A DNA stretch of 7,502 nucleotides, taken from assembly GCA_947458305.1 (NCBI GenBank), contig CANGZO010000112.1, forward strand, positions 1-7,502, given 5' to 3'. The position numbers were made by a program, and so were the translations under genes. Source of the stretch: Comamonadaceae bacterium. Lineage in GTDB: Bacteria; Pseudomonadota; Gammaproteobacteria; Burkholderiales; Burkholderiaceae_C. How positions within the stretch are numbered: position 1 is the first letter of the stretch; each line of letters opens with the position of its first letter. Below are positions 6,115 to 7,502 of this stretch, one piece after another. The notes under the pieces were generated by a model. It made no database searches. It saw only the letters and a list, made by a program, of their open reading frames with translations, and was not told the origin of the DNA.

Positions 6115-7394
6115 GCAACATGGCGGTGGCGCATCCCATGGCTTGGGCAGAGGCCATTTACCGACTAGAGTCTTTGTTGGCGCTGGGTGCTTTTGCCGGT
6201 TGTTTGGTCTTGGCTTGGCTCATGACCTGGGGCGTGCGCCGGGTCTTCAGTGGGCAAGAGTTGGCCATTTTGTTGGGCCGCAAGTTGGTCGACGGCGTGC
6301 TGTTTCCCGTGCTGCTGTTGGGTTTGACCTTTGTGGCGCGCACCCTGCTGACACAGCAACAACCGGCCCCTTTGTTTGCCATCTTGCTGCCGGTGTGTAT
6401 TTCTCTGGCGGTGATCCGATTGGGCGTGAAAGTTTTGCAAGTGGCTTTTGCCCAGGCACCTTTTGTGCGGGTGTTGGAACGCACGATTTCTTGGTTGGCT
6501 TGGGGCACGGTGGTGTTGTGGGTGACCGGGGTGCTGCCCTTGGTGTTGCATGAGCTGGACCAGATCAGCTGGAAGGTGGGGGGCAGCGTGCTGTCGGTGC
6601 GCACCCTGATTGAAGGCGCGCTCACGGCCGGGGCGGTGCTGATTGTGGCGCTGTGGGTGTCGGCCGCGATCGAGGCGCGCTTGCTCAAATCGGCCACGGG
6701 CAGCGACTTGTCATTACGCAAGGTCATCAGCAACACGGTGCGTGCTTTGCTTCTCTTTGTCGGCTTGCTGCTGGCCTTGTCGTCGGTGGGCATTGACCTG
6801 ACGGCCTTGTCGGTGCTGGGCGGCGCAGTGGGTGTGGGCATTGGCTTTGGCTTGCAAAAGCTGGCCTCCAACTACGTCAGCGGCTTCGTCATCTTGGCCG
6901 AGCGCAGCATGCGCATCGGTGACATGGTGTTGGTGGACGGTTTTGAAGGTCGGATCGTGGACATCAAAGCGCGTTACACCGTGATCCGGGCCTTGAACGG
7001 CCGGGAATCCATCGTGCCCAATGAGTTTTTGATCATCAACCGGGTGGAAAATTTCACCTTGATGGACCCCAAGCTGTCGCAGACGACCGTCGTTTCGGTG
7101 GCTTATGACAGCGATGTGGAATTGGTGCGGCGACTCTTGATCGAGGCCTGCGAAAGCCAGGAGCGGGTCCTCCAAGACCCCGCTCCCAATGCCTTTTTGA
7201 GTCAGTTTGGCGCGGACGGTCTGGAGTTCACCGTGAGCTACTGGATTGCCGACCCTGAAAACGGCCAACTGGCCCTGCGTTCTACCATCAACATGTTGAT
7301 TTTGGCGGCGCTGCGCGAGCACAAGATCCAGATCCCATACCCGCAGCGGGTCATGCACATGGTCAGTCCATCATCGACGGCAGCCACAGACTGA
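6102..7394 (+). CDS. MscS family mechanosensitive ion channel
   Basis: A 430-residue inner-membrane channel that opens under membrane tension to release solutes during osmotic downshock. About six hydrophobic segments are visible, near residues 24-45, 64-84, 91-110, 127-149, 170-190 and 212-230. They are followed by the pore-lining TM3 at 233-263 with the GAVGVGIGFGLQKLASNYVSG signature. The cytoplasmic MscS beta domain follows (RIGDMVLVDGFEGRIVDIKARYT, then GRESIVPNEFLI) and then the alpha/beta domain to about residue 415. More N-terminal membrane segments than in small E. coli MscS place it among the medium-size members such as YnaI or YbdG. GAGGA at 6090-6094 lies seven bases before the ATG at 6102 and supports that start. 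A later in-frame ATG at 6111 forms an ATGA overlap with the crotonase stop. The 3' end overlaps the convergent TRAP permease gene by 32 bases. Confidence 0.93.
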   Translation: MAGMSNMAVAHPMAWAEAIYRLESLLALGAFAGCLVLAWLMTWGVRRVFSGQELAILLGRKLVDGVLFPVLLLGLTFVARTLLTQQQPAPLFAILLPVCISLAVIRLGVKVLQVAFAQAPFVRVLERTISWLAWGTVVLWVTGVLPLVLHELDQISWKVGGSVLSVRTLIEGALTAGAVLIVALWVSAAIEARLLKSATGSDLSLRKVISNTVRALLLFVGLLLALSSVGIDLTALSVLGGAVGVGIGFGLQKLASNYVSGFVILAERSMRIGDMVLVDGFEGRIVDIKARYTVIRALNGRESIVPNEFLIINRVENFTLMDPKLSQTTVVSVAYDSDVELVRRLLIEACESQERVLQDPAPNAFLSQFGADGLEFTVSYWIADPENGQLALRSTINMLILAALREHKIQIPYPQRVMHMVSPSSTAATD

Positions 7395-7502
7395 TGGCCG
7401 GGAAGGCCAGCAAGATGCCCAGGGTGATGATCAAGACCAGCACCATGGGCCAGACGCCTTTGAAGATGTTGGACAAGCCCACGTGCGGCAGCAAGGTGTT
7501 CA
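7363..7502 (-). CDS. TRAP transporter large permease (DctM-like), C-terminal fragment
   Basis: On the minus strand the frame ending at the TGA at 7365-7363 encodes 45 residues before running off the window. It reads NTLLPHVGLSNIFKGVWP, then a hydrophobic helix MVLVLIITLGILLAFPAISL, and ends WLPSMMD. The order 'IFKGVWP, last membrane helix, FP, LWLPS' is characteristic of the extreme C-terminus of TRAP transporter large subunits (DctM family), which form the ion-coupled membrane channel for uptake of organic acids and similar solutes. The substrate cannot be told from this piece. The gene converges on the MscS gene and its last 32 bases lie inside that gene's 3' end. The call rests on a short stretch, so it is less secure than the others. 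Confidence 0.75.
   Translation of the reverse strand, partial: NTLLPHVGLSNIFKGVWPMVLVLIITLGILLAFPAISLWLPSMMD

Noticed and set aside
6158..6871. Open frame of 237 codons on the minus strand inside the MscS gene
   Set aside because: It is Ser/Thr/Lys-rich with no recognisable domain and lies opposite the membrane part of a clear MscS channel; an antisense artefact.

Overview
The window looks like ordinary chromosomal DNA of a betaproteobacterium, most likely Burkholderiales and probably a Comamonadaceae relative. This is inferred from the fairly high G+C, the strong G/C third-position bias and the gene families present (MFE-2-like SDR, 2-aminothiazoline hydrolase family, ECHDC3-type crotonase, TRAP permease). 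No tRNA, rRNA, CRISPR array, insertion sequence, phage gene or toxin-antitoxin pair was seen.

Layout from left to right. (1) Plus strand: the 3' part of a short-chain dehydrogenase (1-472), then, 27 bases on, a small protein of the L-2-amino-thiazoline-4-carboxylate hydrolase family (500-979). The two probably form one transcript. (2) Plus strand: a secreted dienelactone-hydrolase-like esterase (1077-2021) with its own strong ribosome binding site and visibly lower G+C than its neighbours. (3) A 142-base convergent gap with hairpins, including a likely intrinsic terminator for the genes arriving from the right. (4) Minus strand, read right to left: lytic transglycosylase mltB (4158-2884), a small Trp-rich protein (2868-2647) and a YdiI/MenI-like hotdog thioesterase (2598-2164). 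Spacings of 15 and 48 bases suggest an operon. (5) A 143-base divergent intergenic region. (6) Plus strand: a class II histone-deacetylase-like zinc amidohydrolase (4302-5255), an ECHDC3-type crotonase (5314-6114) and an MscS-type mechanosensitive channel (6102-7394). The last two overlap by 13 bases. (7) Minus strand: the C-terminal end of a TRAP transporter large permease (7363-7502), whose stop codon lies inside the 3' end of the MscS gene.

Functionally the window is mixed: acyl-CoA metabolism (SDR, thioesterase, crotonase), cell-envelope maintenance (MltB, MscS) and deacetylation or hydrolysis of small molecules. I found no convincing undescribed multi-gene system. The most notable points are the crotonase that lacks both classical catalytic glutamates, the SDR/aminothiazoline-hydrolase pair, the terminator that contains a stop codon, and the overlapping convergent gene ends.
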